The position numbers and the translations under genes are program-made. Below are positions 1 through 10,553 of a stretch of DNA of 64,000 bases, in pieces. The stretch comes from Tritrichomonas musculus (taxonomy: Eukaryota > Parabasalia > Tritrichomonadida > Tritrichomonadidae): contig JAPFFF010000011.1 in NCBI GenBank assembly GCA_039105265.1, positions 2,170,001 to 2,234,000 on the forward strand, in the 5' to 3' direction. The notes below the pieces were generated by a model, which was not told the DNA's origin, made no database searches, and worked only from the letters and a program-made list of their open reading frames with translations. The stretch's first letter is position 1; every line of letters starts with the position of its first letter.

Positions 1-159
1 TACATTCTTTTAAGCATAATTAACATTTTGATATAAAAATATTTTAAATCGACTTACTAGATGTTGAGTTAGCAATCGTTCAAAAATAGTGAGACGACCT
101 TTGGAGGGTACAAACAATTGTTTAGTAATTTTTAAAAAAAAATAAAGTTAAAATTGAAA

Positions 160-3100
160 TCAACATTCATTAATTCCAAACACAGTTTTGTGAAATCTTT
201 TTGTATTCAAGTCATTAGCTGAATAAATAAGAATGGAGCCTTTTTCTGTAACGGCGTATAAAACTCCTTTTTTAACACAATATTTCAAATCAATGAATTT
301 TGAATCACTTCTTTCAACTCCAGCATCTTCAATATCTAAATAAAAAACTTCAAACAAATACAAATTATATCCACCACCGCGATAAGAAACTGGCTTCTCT
401 GAGTTCCTTGTTTGATTTTTAACATTTTGGAAGGCAGTTGAAGGGTTAATTGAACCAATCACCATGTAATCAAAACCATCTAACGATGAATAATCAGACC
501 AACAAGAAATTTCGAAGTTAATTTGTCTTTTCCTAATAAATTGTCCATCAATATCAAAGACAGAAAGATATGACTTAATATGACCTTCATGTTCCTTATT
601 AGAATAAACGACAACGAAACCCCAACTCGAAGTAATTTTTACCATCATTGGAATTTCAGGCGAAATATCAATTGTTACAGTTGCTTCAAGACTTGATGTA
701 TCAATTAAAATAATAGATCCGTCTTTTGTTCCACTTGCAATTGTACCATATTTTTCATTAATATCAATACAAGTAATTTCATTTCGAAATGATTGTATTG
801 TTTTTAAGTGCCGAATTGGTGATGAATAACTATCATCAATAACTTTATAATTTTTTCTACTCGTTGAACTAAAAGAAAAATTCGACGAACTCGATTGATT
901 CTTCTTATTAGATTCAAGAAGACTTAAGAATGATTTCTTGCTTATGTTTGATACGTTTGATGAAGATGGTGAAGATGACAAAGGAATCGTTGATTCTTCA
1001 ACTTGTATCTTTTTTAATTGCATGTCTCTTTTCGAGCTCCAAATATTAATTGATGTATCAGAGCCACCTGAAACAATAAAGTTGTCTGATAAACAAACAC
1101 AATTGACATGACCAACATGCTTAGTGAGCATTATTTCTCTCTTTATATCACTTAGCAATTGTGTTACAATTATTCCACCAATTTTTGTTGCGACAACGAG
1201 TAATGAGTTCTTTTCATTAAATGCAAAAGTGATAGATTTATCTGACGTATTTGCAAGTGCCAAATTTATTTGTAACTTTTCAGGATCAATATTAGAATCA
1301 TTTATCGAAGTTGCTGTTGGATTCTTGATCGTTGGCGTAGATGAGAATTTCTCTAATTTCCTCTTTTTGGCTGGTATTAAAGACGATGAAAGTTCTCCAA
1401 TTGAAGGATGAGAGATAATTTGATAGAAAGTTTGTTTTGTTTGAAAATCAGTCTTTAAAAAGGCAATTGAAATCTTCCCTGTTTCAGATATAAATAAACA
1501 TTTTTTAATACTATTATTTCCTTGATTTTGTATTTTTTTTGTGAAAATTTTTCCAAAAATTGAACAAGGGAAGTTTTCTGAAGGTATGAAATTAATTGAC
1601 TCCGTAATTGGCCGCACAATAAACTTTGTTTTCGCCGGATGTGGCTGTGTAAAGAGTTGATTAGGAATATGACCACAATGCTTTAAAACAGCTTTAATCA
1701 TCTTTCTTTGCGTTTCATCATTTTGATTCTCTAATGACCAAATATCTTCATACAAACAAGGATCGAACGTATTGTCTCTTTCTTGAGCTTTTTGACCTTT
1801 TTGCGAATCGCCAAAAATTAAATCAATCCATTCATTCAAGTGTTCATTTACGTAGTCACATTCGAGTGCTTTTCGATGAATGTAAATAAATTCAATTGCT
1901 GATTTACACCAATTTGGTAGAACTACATCATCAACAGGTTTTCCTCGAAGAATTCCAAGATCAAACTTGTTTCTATTCTCCAAGAAAGAAGAAGTATAAA
2001 AGAATTCAGGAATGAGTTCTCTATAGTCATTCATGTGATTAGTTACCATATTAAATGCAGCTGGAATTGAAGTGAAAATTCGTGTTGCATAATCGAATCT
2101 TCCACTTTGTAAATCAATATGAAGAGATGTAAAAGGCTCAATTCGAATCAGCCACAAATAAACACATAAAGGAGATATAAAACAACTATTATATAAAAAT
2201 CCAACTTCTCTAAATGACATATAATCTTGAAGATGTTTTTTTAAATCATTCAATCTTTCCTTATTTAATGCACCTAAAGGAAATGACAGATCCCTAAATA
2301 TTGAAGGATCTTCAAGATTTATTTTATTAGATGAATAATCTTTGATTATCCAAGGAAAAACGGGATACATTGCTGTTTCATTAAATGATCTTCCCCCTAA
2401 GAAATTAAGCATCATTAAATATTCAAAATTAGAAATTAATCCTTGACTCCATTTGGACTGAATGTTTTGATTTTGGATGAATTCTCTAGGTGGAACTGTT
2501 TGAATAATTGCATTCTTAAATTCAGAATATTCAGAAATTTTCTGAAGAAGTTCAAGAGAACGTTTATTTTTTAAATTTATTAAATAAGATTTTCCACTTT
2601 TTGTGATAATTTCAAAAGATTTTTGTTGATGAAGATAAGATCGATATAAAATATGAGTAACTGAAGAAGCTTCAATTTTCTTTATTTTACTCGGCTTCAT
2701 CTGTGTCTTATCATTTGATTTATAAACAAGAATAAAATGCGTTGGCAATACATAAAATATGATTTTCTTAGGACCATGTAAAGTTAACAATTTAGCATCA
2801 AAAATTTTCTTTTGATCAAAAATTAATTTTGAATCAAAAGAATGATTGTTTTCAGATTGCTGCTGAATCAAAGAAGAATGATAATCACTGCAATAACAAT
2901 GATTAAAGTAATAAAAAGCTTCTTGATCAACATTCAAAACGTCAAAGTCACAATTTTGAACGTCAAACAAATTAATTTCATTATTCAATAAACTTGAATT
3001 TGACTCGATTTCTTCATCTCCTTCTTGATTGCGACTCACTGAAAGAAGAAGCGGAGGAGCTTCCTTTTTAATCTTTTCTTTAAGTTCTTTTTGATAATTG

Positions 3101-6100
3101 ATCAACTTTTCTTTCGCCATTTCAGAGGAGCCGTATTCGCGATTAAACGAAGCGTCTTTATGATTAGTGAAATTCAAATTTTGCTTCATTTTCACAGGAC
3201 AAAAATGAGCAAGAATTCTGTTGCTTCTCTTAAAATGCGTCTCTGAAAGTGGTAATGAATTCCGCCATGGTGATCTATCGTTCGTTAACGTTCTCCAAAG
3301 ATCTGACCAAAGATCGTGAGCCACTTTTTTACTCATTTGCGATCTTCTGTTGACTTTTGCGAGGTAAAGATAACTATCGTTGCATATTTTGTCAATTTTT
3401 TCTTTAATGCTGATATTCAACTTCATCGCGTCTTCCCTGTTCTTGATGATGTAGATGGAGATGTGCTGAATGAGAGAAGCAATGTGATTAATCAACGGAA
3501 GACGTGATTCATAAATGTCATAGAGAATGTCACTGTTGATTGTTTCTTTGTTGTTCAAGTAATTCACAAAATTCACGTAGAACTCAACTTCAACCACATT
3601 TGAACACTTGTTAAGCGCATTTATAAAGTACTCACTGAGCTCCAAATCAAGCCATTTGCCTGCCTCGTTAACATCGAGCATGTACTTGAACTTGGATGAC
3701 GTAAAAATGGTTCTTGAGTAATTCTTGATCTTGCTCATAAATAGAGTCACATCAAAGAAGGCGTTCAAATGATCAGCATTCAAATTCAAATGCTCACTCA
3801 TTTCAGAATTCATGTCCGATGATTCATTCATAAAGTCATTGCTCTCAAAATTAGAGCTTTGATTTGCACTGCTGCTTCCTAGACTTATTTGGCCATTCTC
3901 TAAATGCGCGCTGCTCAATTGACTGCTCTCTTGGCTATTGTGATGTCCATGATCATTGCTCAAGTGACTGTTTAATTCAGGCTTATGATGATCATCATCC
4001 AATTGATTCTTGTTTTCATTTTCGGCTTGATTAATGCCTAATTGATTTTCATTCACAAAATTGTTGCTAAAATTATTAGTTTCATTAAAATTATTTCCTT
4101 GATTTCCTTGATTATTATTCAATTGATTTCCTTGATTATTATTCAATTGATTTCCTTGATTTTTAATTTCATTATTTCCTTGGTTATTATTCAATTGATT
4201 TCTTTGATTATTATTCAATTGATTTCCTTGATTTTTAATTTCATTATTTCCTTGGTTATTATTCAATTGATTTCCTTGGTTATCGCTTTCTTGATTTCCT
4301 TGATTATTATTCAATTGATTTCCTTGATTATTATTCAATTGATTTCCTTGATTATAATTCGCTTGGTTTTCTTGATTTCCATGATAATTATTTGTTTGAT
4401 TGCTGTTTGAATTATTAATTTCATTATTTTCCTGATGATTGATTCCATGAATTACTTGATTATTATTTACTTGATTGTTGTTTTCATGATTTTCATGATT
4501 ATTTGTTTGACTGCTGCTTTCTCTGTGATGTGCTGCTGAGAGGGAGTCAGACGAGACTGGTGCCGAATACTCATAGAAAATGTGATCGTTTTTATTATAG
4601 AAAATTGATTCAGTGAAGAGTCTCCTCAAAGCGAGCGATTTTCTTTCGACAGGCTTTGCAAATATGAAAAACAAGCACAACTCAAAGAACTGGTTGACGT
4701 TTTCAGTCACTTTTCCCTCAATTACGTAATTTGCGAGGATTACCAAGAAGTTTCTTTGGATTGGCAAAGGATCGATATCCAAGCAACTTGCGACGATGTA
4801 AATAGCGACAAAAATGTTGATCCAATCCTTCAAAGTAGAAAGGATGATGAAATGCAACATGAAATTTGTTATTTCTTTATTTTTGATAGCAAAAATCAAA
4901 GGCCACAAGAACCAAAGTTTATTTATTGCATATTTTGGATTAGCTTGAAGAGTTTTCACAATCATTGATAACAACAATTGTTGATTTATTAAGAAATCAG
5001 ATTCAGAAACAAAATAAGAAGAAGATAAAGAAGACAAAATTAAATAGAAAGGAATCGGCAAAACTTCAGGAAAAGAATTCTTTGAAAGTTCAATTAATTT
5101 GTTTATGAATGATTCATTAGAAAGACTCTTTTTAATGTTCATCATTATAATTTCAACATGTGTGAACAACTTCAAATTTTGGATGATTTTTCGCTTATGA
5201 AGAGTGAAAATTGTTTCAATTGTTGAAAAAACCAAATCTTCATCATGAAAGGCCAATAATGCATCCAATGCAATGAACAAAATGTGCCTTTTAGTAAGTG
5301 AAAATTGCAATAATGGCGAATTATCTAAATTAGCAAGCATCCTTATTAATATCAAAAGATCTTTCGATAATGTCAAATTAGGTGGCGCTATACAAGTCAT
5401 AAATAGAGAATCAAGGTCATTTTCAGTGAATTTGGCTTTTGATATATCAAAAAGTAATTGAATTATTAATTCTCGGGTTGCTTTATCTTCTTCAGAATTT
5501 GAATCCATTTTTTGATAGAATAATGAAACCGCTTGAATCAGTTTAAAAAGTGGTGAAAATAATAAGAATAATTCTTGATTCTCTAAAAGTAATCCTTTGT
5601 CCCAAAAACTGATAATTTGTTGATAAACATCATGAGATGTAAGTGACCAAATATCAGAATTCAACAAAATGTGGTAAAAAAGTTGGATCTTTAATTTTTC
5701 AATTGAAAGATCTTCAAAAAGAAGAACAAAATGCATATAAAAATCAAAGGAAAGAATGGATGGATTTAAAATGTTAATGAGCAAATGAGAAATAATTCGA
5801 AATCCTTGTGATTGGACAAAACTTTCTTGAACTTCAATACTAAGTTGTAAAGTTGAAGATAAAAGATTTAGAACAGATTTGGCAAAAGAATTGGAGATTT
5901 CAATTGTTGGAACAATTTGTGAACCATTTAAAAAAATTGGAAAACCAATCTGTGCAAATAAAGGAAGTAAAATTTCAGCTTTAAAATATTTAACAAGAAC
6001 ATCAGGGAAAGACAAACTTGTAATTAAGTTATTTCCAACCAAAGTTGCATCTAATTCGGATTGACGAGGTGATTTAATTATATGTAATAAAGATTGTTCA

Positions 6101-9100
6101 ATATCGAATTGAACTGAAATCCATGGATTATTATCTTGGCTTTGGAATTTAAATAAAGCTGAAGTATTTGAGTTCCTTAATGATTTATGGATGACATTTT
6201 CTGAATCATTAGAATTCATAATATATTCATTTGGATTATCCATCGCATTCAATGCCAACGGATACAATGAAAAGCTTCCAATAAGAGTTGCATGAGCTAT
6301 GAAAATGTCAGAAGTATTTCCATTACCAACTTCACATAATATTGATCCATATCCAAAAGGTTGGAACTCATAATGTATGGTTGATATTGTATGATTGTGG
6401 ATGTGACATTGCGCTACATTTTGGCTTGGAACAAAAGAAATGGCTACACTGATCCAATTATTAATTGGAATTTGATTCTCAAAAGTGAAGCATTTTCCAA
6501 GTGAATTATAAATCGCTATTTGGTCATCAACAATGCTTATTGTCATACTTAACTTTTTACTAGCTATTGACAATAATTTCGATTGATATTTCTGTGCAAA
6601 TTTATCAATGAATAGTTTTACTACAAACGTGAAGCCTTGATTAACTTTCCTCCCAGTAAGCTTCAGTACTTCAATATATGGAGACTTTCGTGAAATAGGC
6701 AAATAGGCCGTTGGCTGAAAATTTTTGGTACAAATAATGCTAGATAACGTTTGGATACAATCAGATATATAAGGAGGCGAAAAGTGACTCTTAATAGGAC
6801 AAAAAAGAGAGATAAATTGACTAACTACTGATATCGATGATGCCCTAAGTCCAATTTTTGAGAACAATCGAAGTGCATTCGCTATCAAGTTGCTTTCTTT
6901 ATGCTTAAGAATGTACCTGATGATCGCTATGTCAACATTTCCTGCATGACATGATAATGCATTGGCAACCGACTTTTCACAAAGGGACTCAATAAAGTCA
7001 AAGGCATCCTTTAGATAACTTGATTCAGAAAACGAATCTATAAAAATTGATACAATTTTGGGTTGTGTAATCAAAAATTCAGATGATTGATCTTTGTTAT
7101 TAAAAGATGTAATAATTAAAATAAAATCATGAAAAAATCTAATATTTGGATCATTTCCTTCAACTCTGGAAAGAGCAGAAGAAATAGCTGCTCTTGCTGT
7201 TTTTTTAATTGGTTTCGCATAAAAACTAAAGAAAATCATAGAATGGTGAAGGAAGTCAGATGAAATATCACAACTTGCTAATATCGAAGTTAGAATAGGA
7301 TACATTTCATTAAATGGCTCTATTATAGATAACAAATTAATATCTTGCATAAAAACTACACTTTCGTCAAATGAGTGATACTTTTGAATTATCATATCCA
7401 TTCGATAATATAAATATTTATTTATGGTCTGAAGCAATTGGAGATCAAGAAGTGAAAAATCATCATCATATATTTGCTTGAAGATCGTTAAAATACAACT
7501 TTGAGATGTCATAGTAACAGACGATTCTTTTGGTGACCAAATTTTAAATAGAATATCTAAGATAATTGGCCGGATATACTCGTTAAAAAGAAGAGAAAAA
7601 AGAGTTGGAACAAGATCGGCTGATTCATTCCACAAAGACGCAATTTCATCATCTTCTTCAATTGTTTTCGATATAAAAACAAGAATGTGAACAAGACAAC
7701 ATTGAAGAAAGTGATTTATTGTTAATGCTTCATTTTCGATATTTTTATTTTTATTGCTGTTGTTATTATAGATTGCATTGAACCATTTTAAGAAATTATT
7801 ATTAAAATCATTAATTGGTGATCGATGATGAACTTTTTGGATCATAAACTGAAATGATTGATAGTTTTTGGTATAATTACAATTTGAGCTTTCAGAATTA
7901 CTTACGTCTATTATTTGTACAGAATTTGGTTGATATGATTCATTAATGACAAAGTCTTTATTTGAAATGTCATCTGAAGGGAAAGAATCAATTGATGAAT
8001 TCAAATTTGGATTTAAACCGCTAGATAAAAGACTATCTTTGGTGGAATTAGAATCAAATAAGTTAACTACATTTTGATTATCTGATTTATTGGGATATTC
8101 AGACTCTTTTAAAGATATGTTACTCGTTAGATCTTCTTTTTGAATATTTTGGTTTTCATCAAAGATACCATTATTAATTTGAGCACTTTCATTTAATACA
8201 TTAATATCATGATTTGAATCATTAATACTGCTACTATTATTAATACTGTCAATATTAGAACTATTAGAACTGATTTTCTGACTTGATGAACTATTTAAAA
8301 ATCTATTATTCCCTTCTTTATTGATATAAGAAAGAAGAGAATTTGAAATTTGATTCAAAAATAATTCACTTTTTAATATATCTTTTGGAATATTAAATTT
8401 ATATTTTTGAGAATTTGAACCATAATAAAAGAATTCGGATATCATAAAAGGAAATTTCAAATTTTTGGAGAAAAATAACTGAATACTTAATTCGCTCGGA
8501 AAAATAAGTAAGTAATAAGACATCATTCTAATCTTATGAACAGATTCATTTTCACTATTTTCTGTAAAAATTGTTAAATGCTCATCAAATAACGGAGAAT
8601 CAACTAGAATTCGAAAAATGGGAAAAGGATCATAATTATCAGAGAGTTTTATGAGAGATAAAATTGCTGCAGTTAAATCAAACAAATACATTTGCTTTTC
8701 TTTCAGGCAATTATTCAAAATATTTTCAAATAACGAAGTAAATTGATTTAAATCAATTTCTCCATATTCCAAAATTTGAAATAAATATTTGATGATCTTT
8801 GCAATAAAATTTGAAATAGTAAAATATTGATCAACTTCGGCATATGGAAAAATATAAATTTCATCATGATATGCATATTTAAAAGAAGAAAATTGTAGTG
8901 AATACGATGTAACAAGAGGTAAATCATAAATTGCATTTGATATGATTGACTCTGAAAATTGATTTTTATCAAAAATTTTATATTGAATATCATTTTTTGA
9001 TTCAAAATAAGGCATAAGCGATTCAAAAAGAAAACATAAATATTTGAATAAAGTATTGGAAGGTATTATTTTTGCTATATCAATTAGAAAACAGAGTTCA

Positions 9101-9798
9101 AAACTATCGAAAAATGAAAGATGGCGCTTTATTAATTCATATATATCATTAAAAATATCTTCTGTAAATAAATAAGATTTTTTTTGAGCATATAAACTTG
9201 TAAGTGATAAAATGCTTTGAGTAAAAACAGTTTGCTTTTCAAATGAATATCCTATTGAAAGCCATTTTAATAAAGTGTCATTAATTAAGTCAGTTTGATA
9301 CTTATCACAAAATCGGTCTAAAAATCTCATTGTTTGATTTTCGATATCTTGAAAAGAATAATCAATATTTAAATTTAAAATGCATTCGAAAAAATAATTC
9401 GTTAGTTTATAAATTGATAAATCTGTTTTGTCACCTATTTCATCAGGAAAGGAGTCTAAAAGATCTAAAACCAATTCAAAATTATTTGCATCTAATTTTT
9501 TTTCAACATTAATTAGCCACGAAATGCATGATAATAATATTAAAAGTACGTTTTCCATTGTTTCTTTATTTTCTAAAATTTTTTTGAGATTGTCAACATT
9601 AAATTCAACATTAAATCTATTTTCTGGTATAATTTTCGAGGGATGAAGGTGATTATTCAATTGCATTGAAATCATGTCAATTTCGTCAGGCTCGAAATTA
9701 AAATCTCCTTTTATACGATTAATATTTTCTTTTGAGGCAATTGTTTCTTTTTCTGTAAAACGCATATAAAAAATCTGTGAAATTGGGTGAAGTTTCAT
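160..9798 (-). CDS. Giant BEACH-WD40 domain protein (neurobeachin/LRBA/ALFY class)
   Basis: A 3,212-residue frame starting at an ATG. Seen: a long helical N-terminal half with Ser/Asn-rich stretches; a LamG/concanavalin-like region near residues 1040-1170; an Asn/Gln-rich repeat tract near 1800-1905; a PH-like segment near 2320-2420; a BEACH core near 2440-2730, with the pattern SNFEYLMMLNFLGGRSF, then FRDLSFPLG and a PEFFY block; and C-terminal WD40 repeats from about 2850, including GHVNCVCLSDNFIVSGGSD. This LamG, PH, BEACH, WD40 order is the family architecture. Family knowledge: BEACH proteins are scaffolds in membrane traffic, lysosome size control and selective autophagy, and trichomonads have many. 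Which BEACH subfamily this belongs to cannot be told by eye. A TCATAA initiator-like motif lies just upstream. Head-to-head neighbour: histidyl-tRNA synthetase. Confidence 0.93.
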   Translation of the reverse strand: MKLHPISQIFYMRFTEKETIASKENINRIKGDFNFEPDEIDMISMQLNNHLHPSKIIPENRFNVEFNVDNLKKILENKETMENVLLILLSCISWLINVEKKLDANNFELVLDLLDSFPDEIGDKTDLSIYKLTNYFFECILNLNIDYSFQDIENQTMRFLDRFCDKYQTDLINDTLLKWLSIGYSFEKQTVFTQSILSLTSLYAQKKSYLFTEDIFNDIYELIKRHLSFFDSFELCFLIDIAKIIPSNTLFKYLCFLFESLMPYFESKNDIQYKIFDKNQFSESIISNAIYDLPLVTSYSLQFSSFKYAYHDEIYIFPYAEVDQYFTISNFIAKIIKYLFQILEYGEIDLNQFTSLFENILNNCLKEKQMYLFDLTAAILSLIKLSDNYDPFPIFRILVDSPLFDEHLTIFTENSENESVHKIRMMSYYLLIFPSELSIQLFFSKNLKFPFMISEFFYYGSNSQKYKFNIPKDILKSELFLNQISNSLLSYINKEGNNRFLNSSSSQKISSNSSNIDSINNSSSINDSNHDINVLNESAQINNGIFDENQNIQKEDLTSNISLKESEYPNKSDNQNVVNLFDSNSTKDSLLSSGLNPNLNSSIDSFPSDDISNKDFVINESYQPNSVQIIDVSNSESSNCNYTKNYQSFQFMIQKVHHRSPINDFNNNFLKWFNAIYNNNSNKNKNIENEALTINHFLQCCLVHILVFISKTIEEDDEIASLWNESADLVPTLFSLLFNEYIRPIILDILFKIWSPKESSVTMTSQSCILTIFKQIYDDDFSLLDLQLLQTINKYLYYRMDMIIQKYHSFDESVVFMQDINLLSIIEPFNEMYPILTSILASCDISSDFLHHSMIFFSFYAKPIKKTARAAISSALSRVEGNDPNIRFFHDFILIITSFNNKDQSSEFLITQPKIVSIFIDSFSESSYLKDAFDFIESLCEKSVANALSCHAGNVDIAIIRYILKHKESNLIANALRLFSKIGLRASSISVVSQFISLFCPIKSHFSPPYISDCIQTLSSIICTKNFQPTAYLPISRKSPYIEVLKLTGRKVNQGFTFVVKLFIDKFAQKYQSKLLSIASKKLSMTISIVDDQIAIYNSLGKCFTFENQIPINNWISVAISFVPSQNVAQCHIHNHTISTIHYEFQPFGYGSILCEVGNGNTSDIFIAHATLIGSFSLYPLALNAMDNPNEYIMNSNDSENVIHKSLRNSNTSALFKFQSQDNNPWISVQFDIEQSLLHIIKSPRQSELDATLVGNNLITSLSFPDVLVKYFKAEILLPLFAQIGFPIFLNGSQIVPTIEISNSFAKSVLNLLSSTLQLSIEVQESFVQSQGFRIISHLLINILNPSILSFDFYMHFVLLFEDLSIEKLKIQLFYHILLNSDIWSLTSHDVYQQIISFWDKGLLLENQELFLLFSPLFKLIQAVSLFYQKMDSNSEEDKATRELIIQLLFDISKAKFTENDLDSLFMTCIAPPNLTLSKDLLILIRMLANLDNSPLLQFSLTKRHILFIALDALLAFHDEDLVFSTIETIFTLHKRKIIQNLKLFTHVEIIMMNIKKSLSNESFINKLIELSKNSFPEVLPIPFYLILSSLSSSYFVSESDFLINQQLLLSMIVKTLQANPKYAINKLWFLWPLIFAIKNKEITNFMLHFIILSTLKDWINIFVAIYIVASCLDIDPLPIQRNFLVILANYVIEGKVTENVNQFFELCLFFIFAKPVERKSLALRRLFTESIFYNKNDHIFYEYSAPVSSDSLSAAHHRESSSQTNNHENHENNNQVNNNQVIHGINHQENNEINNSNSNQTNNYHGNQENQANYNQGNQLNNNQGNQLNNNQGNQESDNQGNQLNNNQGNNEIKNQGNQLNNNQRNQLNNNQGNNEIKNQGNQLNNNQGNQLNNNQGNQGNNFNETNNFSNNFVNENQLGINQAENENKNQLDDDHHKPELNSHLSNDHGHHNSQESSQLSSAHLENGQISLGSSSANQSSNFESNDFMNESSDMNSEMSEHLNLNADHLNAFFDVTLFMSKIKNYSRTIFTSSKFKYMLDVNEAGKWLDLELSEYFINALNKCSNVVEVEFYVNFVNYLNNKETINSDILYDIYESRLPLINHIASLIQHISIYIIKNREDAMKLNISIKEKIDKICNDSYLYLAKVNRRSQMSKKVAHDLWSDLWRTLTNDRSPWRNSLPLSETHFKRSNRILAHFCPVKMKQNLNFTNHKDASFNREYGSSEMAKEKLINYQKELKEKIKKEAPPLLLSVSRNQEGDEEIESNSSLLNNEINLFDVQNCDFDVLNVDQEAFYYFNHCYCSDYHSSLIQQQSENNHSFDSKLIFDQKKIFDAKLLTLHGPKKIIFYVLPTHFILVYKSNDKTQMKPSKIKKIEASSVTHILYRSYLHQQKSFEIITKSGKSYLINLKNKRSLELLQKISEYSEFKNAIIQTVPPREFIQNQNIQSKWSQGLISNFEYLMMLNFLGGRSFNETAMYPVFPWIIKDYSSNKINLEDPSIFRDLSFPLGALNKERLNDLKKHLQDYMSFREVGFLYNSCFISPLCVYLWLIRIEPFTSLHIDLQSGRFDYATRIFTSIPAAFNMVTNHMNDYRELIPEFFYTSSFLENRNKFDLGILRGKPVDDVVLPNWCKSAIEFIYIHRKALECDYVNEHLNEWIDLIFGDSQKGQKAQERDNTFDPCLYEDIWSLENQNDETQRKMIKAVLKHCGHIPNQLFTQPHPAKTKFIVRPITESINFIPSENFPCSIFGKIFTKKIQNQGNNSIKKCLFISETGKISIAFLKTDFQTKQTFYQIISHPSIGELSSSLIPAKKRKLEKFSSTPTIKNPTATSINDSNIDPEKLQINLALANTSDKSITFAFNEKNSLLVVATKIGGIIVTQLLSDIKREIMLTKHVGHVNCVCLSDNFIVSGGSDTSINIWSSKRDMQLKKIQVEESTIPLSSSPSSSNVSNISKKSFLSLLESNKKNQSSSSNFSFSSTSRKNYKVIDDSYSSPIRHLKTIQSFRNEITCIDINEKYGTIASGTKDGSIILIDTSSLEATVTIDISPEIPMMVKITSSWGFVVVYSNKEHEGHIKSYLSVFDIDGQFIRKRQINFEISCWSDYSSLDGFDYMVIGSINPSTAFQNVKNQTRNSEKPVSYRGGGYNLYLFEVFYLDIEDAGVERSDSKFIDLKYCVKKGVLYAVTEKGSILIYSANDLNTKRFHKTVFGINEC
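4075..4400 (-). repeat. In-frame Asn/Gln-rich tandem repeat inside the BEACH gene
   Basis: About 15 tandem copies of units reading NNNQGNQL or close variants (also NNEIKNQG) when translated on the minus strand. The DNA shows matching repeats of the type ttgatttccttgattatta. Several higher-order units recur identically, so the tract has probably expanded by slippage or unequal exchange. It lies between the N-terminal half and the PH-BEACH module and is expected to be a disordered, prion-like linker. The other strand is also open by chance, giving an Ile/Leu/Ser repeat that I do not consider a gene. Confidence 0.9.
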
Positions 9799-10553
9799 AT
9801 TAAGATTTATGATTAACTTTTGCTTGCATATTTGTCCTTACATTCTGAAAAAATGATATATATAGAAAAAGTGGCTTATCGATATTTTAATCTTTTACAA
9901 TTTTTTGAACCAAATACAATATACATCTGTACCATCAGTAATCTTCAAAATATTTTTTTCCCTTAAGGGATTTTATTGCATCATTACTTATCATCTTTTG
10001 CATGCCAACTATTTAATTTTTATATTAACAATTTGATTATTAAAAGATGATTCATTAAAATTCTATTTTATTGCATCATTACCAGCTTATAAGGAATTAT
10101 ATAATATAAAACCAAATAATGCAAACAAAAATTTGAAATTTTGAATTTAATCTACAAAGTTATATCACTGAAGAATATTAACACAAATGATAATGATAAT
10201 GATGTTAATTACAACCAATATAAAAAAGAAACAATAAAATGAGAACTGAATGAGATATTTTTTAAATTTTATTAATAATTAAATGAATTTAAAAAGTTTT
10301 ATATTTTGATATAAAAAACTTATGATACAGATTTTGTTTGCATTCTATAGCGAAATACAATAATTATCTGAGCATAAATAAGCCATCTCACGATTATAAC
10401 GTTCTGATTTAATTTATATTTAAAATATCTAGATTCAACTATAATTTTTTGTTTTGAAGCTGACACTGATAATATTCAATTTAGATTTTCTTTAAATGGC
10501 CGGTTCAATTCAAAAAATTATAGGCTTTGATCATTTCATTTCTTAGCATCAAA
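9799..10553. other. Divergent intergenic region between BEACH gene and HisRS
   Basis: About 750 bp of AT-rich sequence with no frame I can support. It must hold both divergent promoters. On the minus strand a TCATAA motif (9807-9812) lies about 10 bp before the BEACH start. On the plus strand TCATTT (10531-10536) lies just before the HisRS start. Both fit the trichomonad initiator pattern TCA-Y-W. Nothing else recognisable. Confidence 0.55.
10531..10536 (+). promoter_or_regulatory. Candidate initiator (Inr) of the HisRS gene
   Basis: TCATTT fits the trichomonad initiator consensus (TCA+1 Y W) and would give a 5' leader of roughly 20 bases before the ATG at 10554, the usual leader size in this group. 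The match is short and a second copy of TCATTT follows within 5 bases, so the exact start base is uncertain. Confidence 0.4.

Noticed and set aside
4042-4410. Plus-strand frame of Ile/Leu/Ser repeats opposite the BEACH gene
   Set aside because: It is the complement of the Asn/Gln-coding repeat; the period of the repeat keeps it open by chance.
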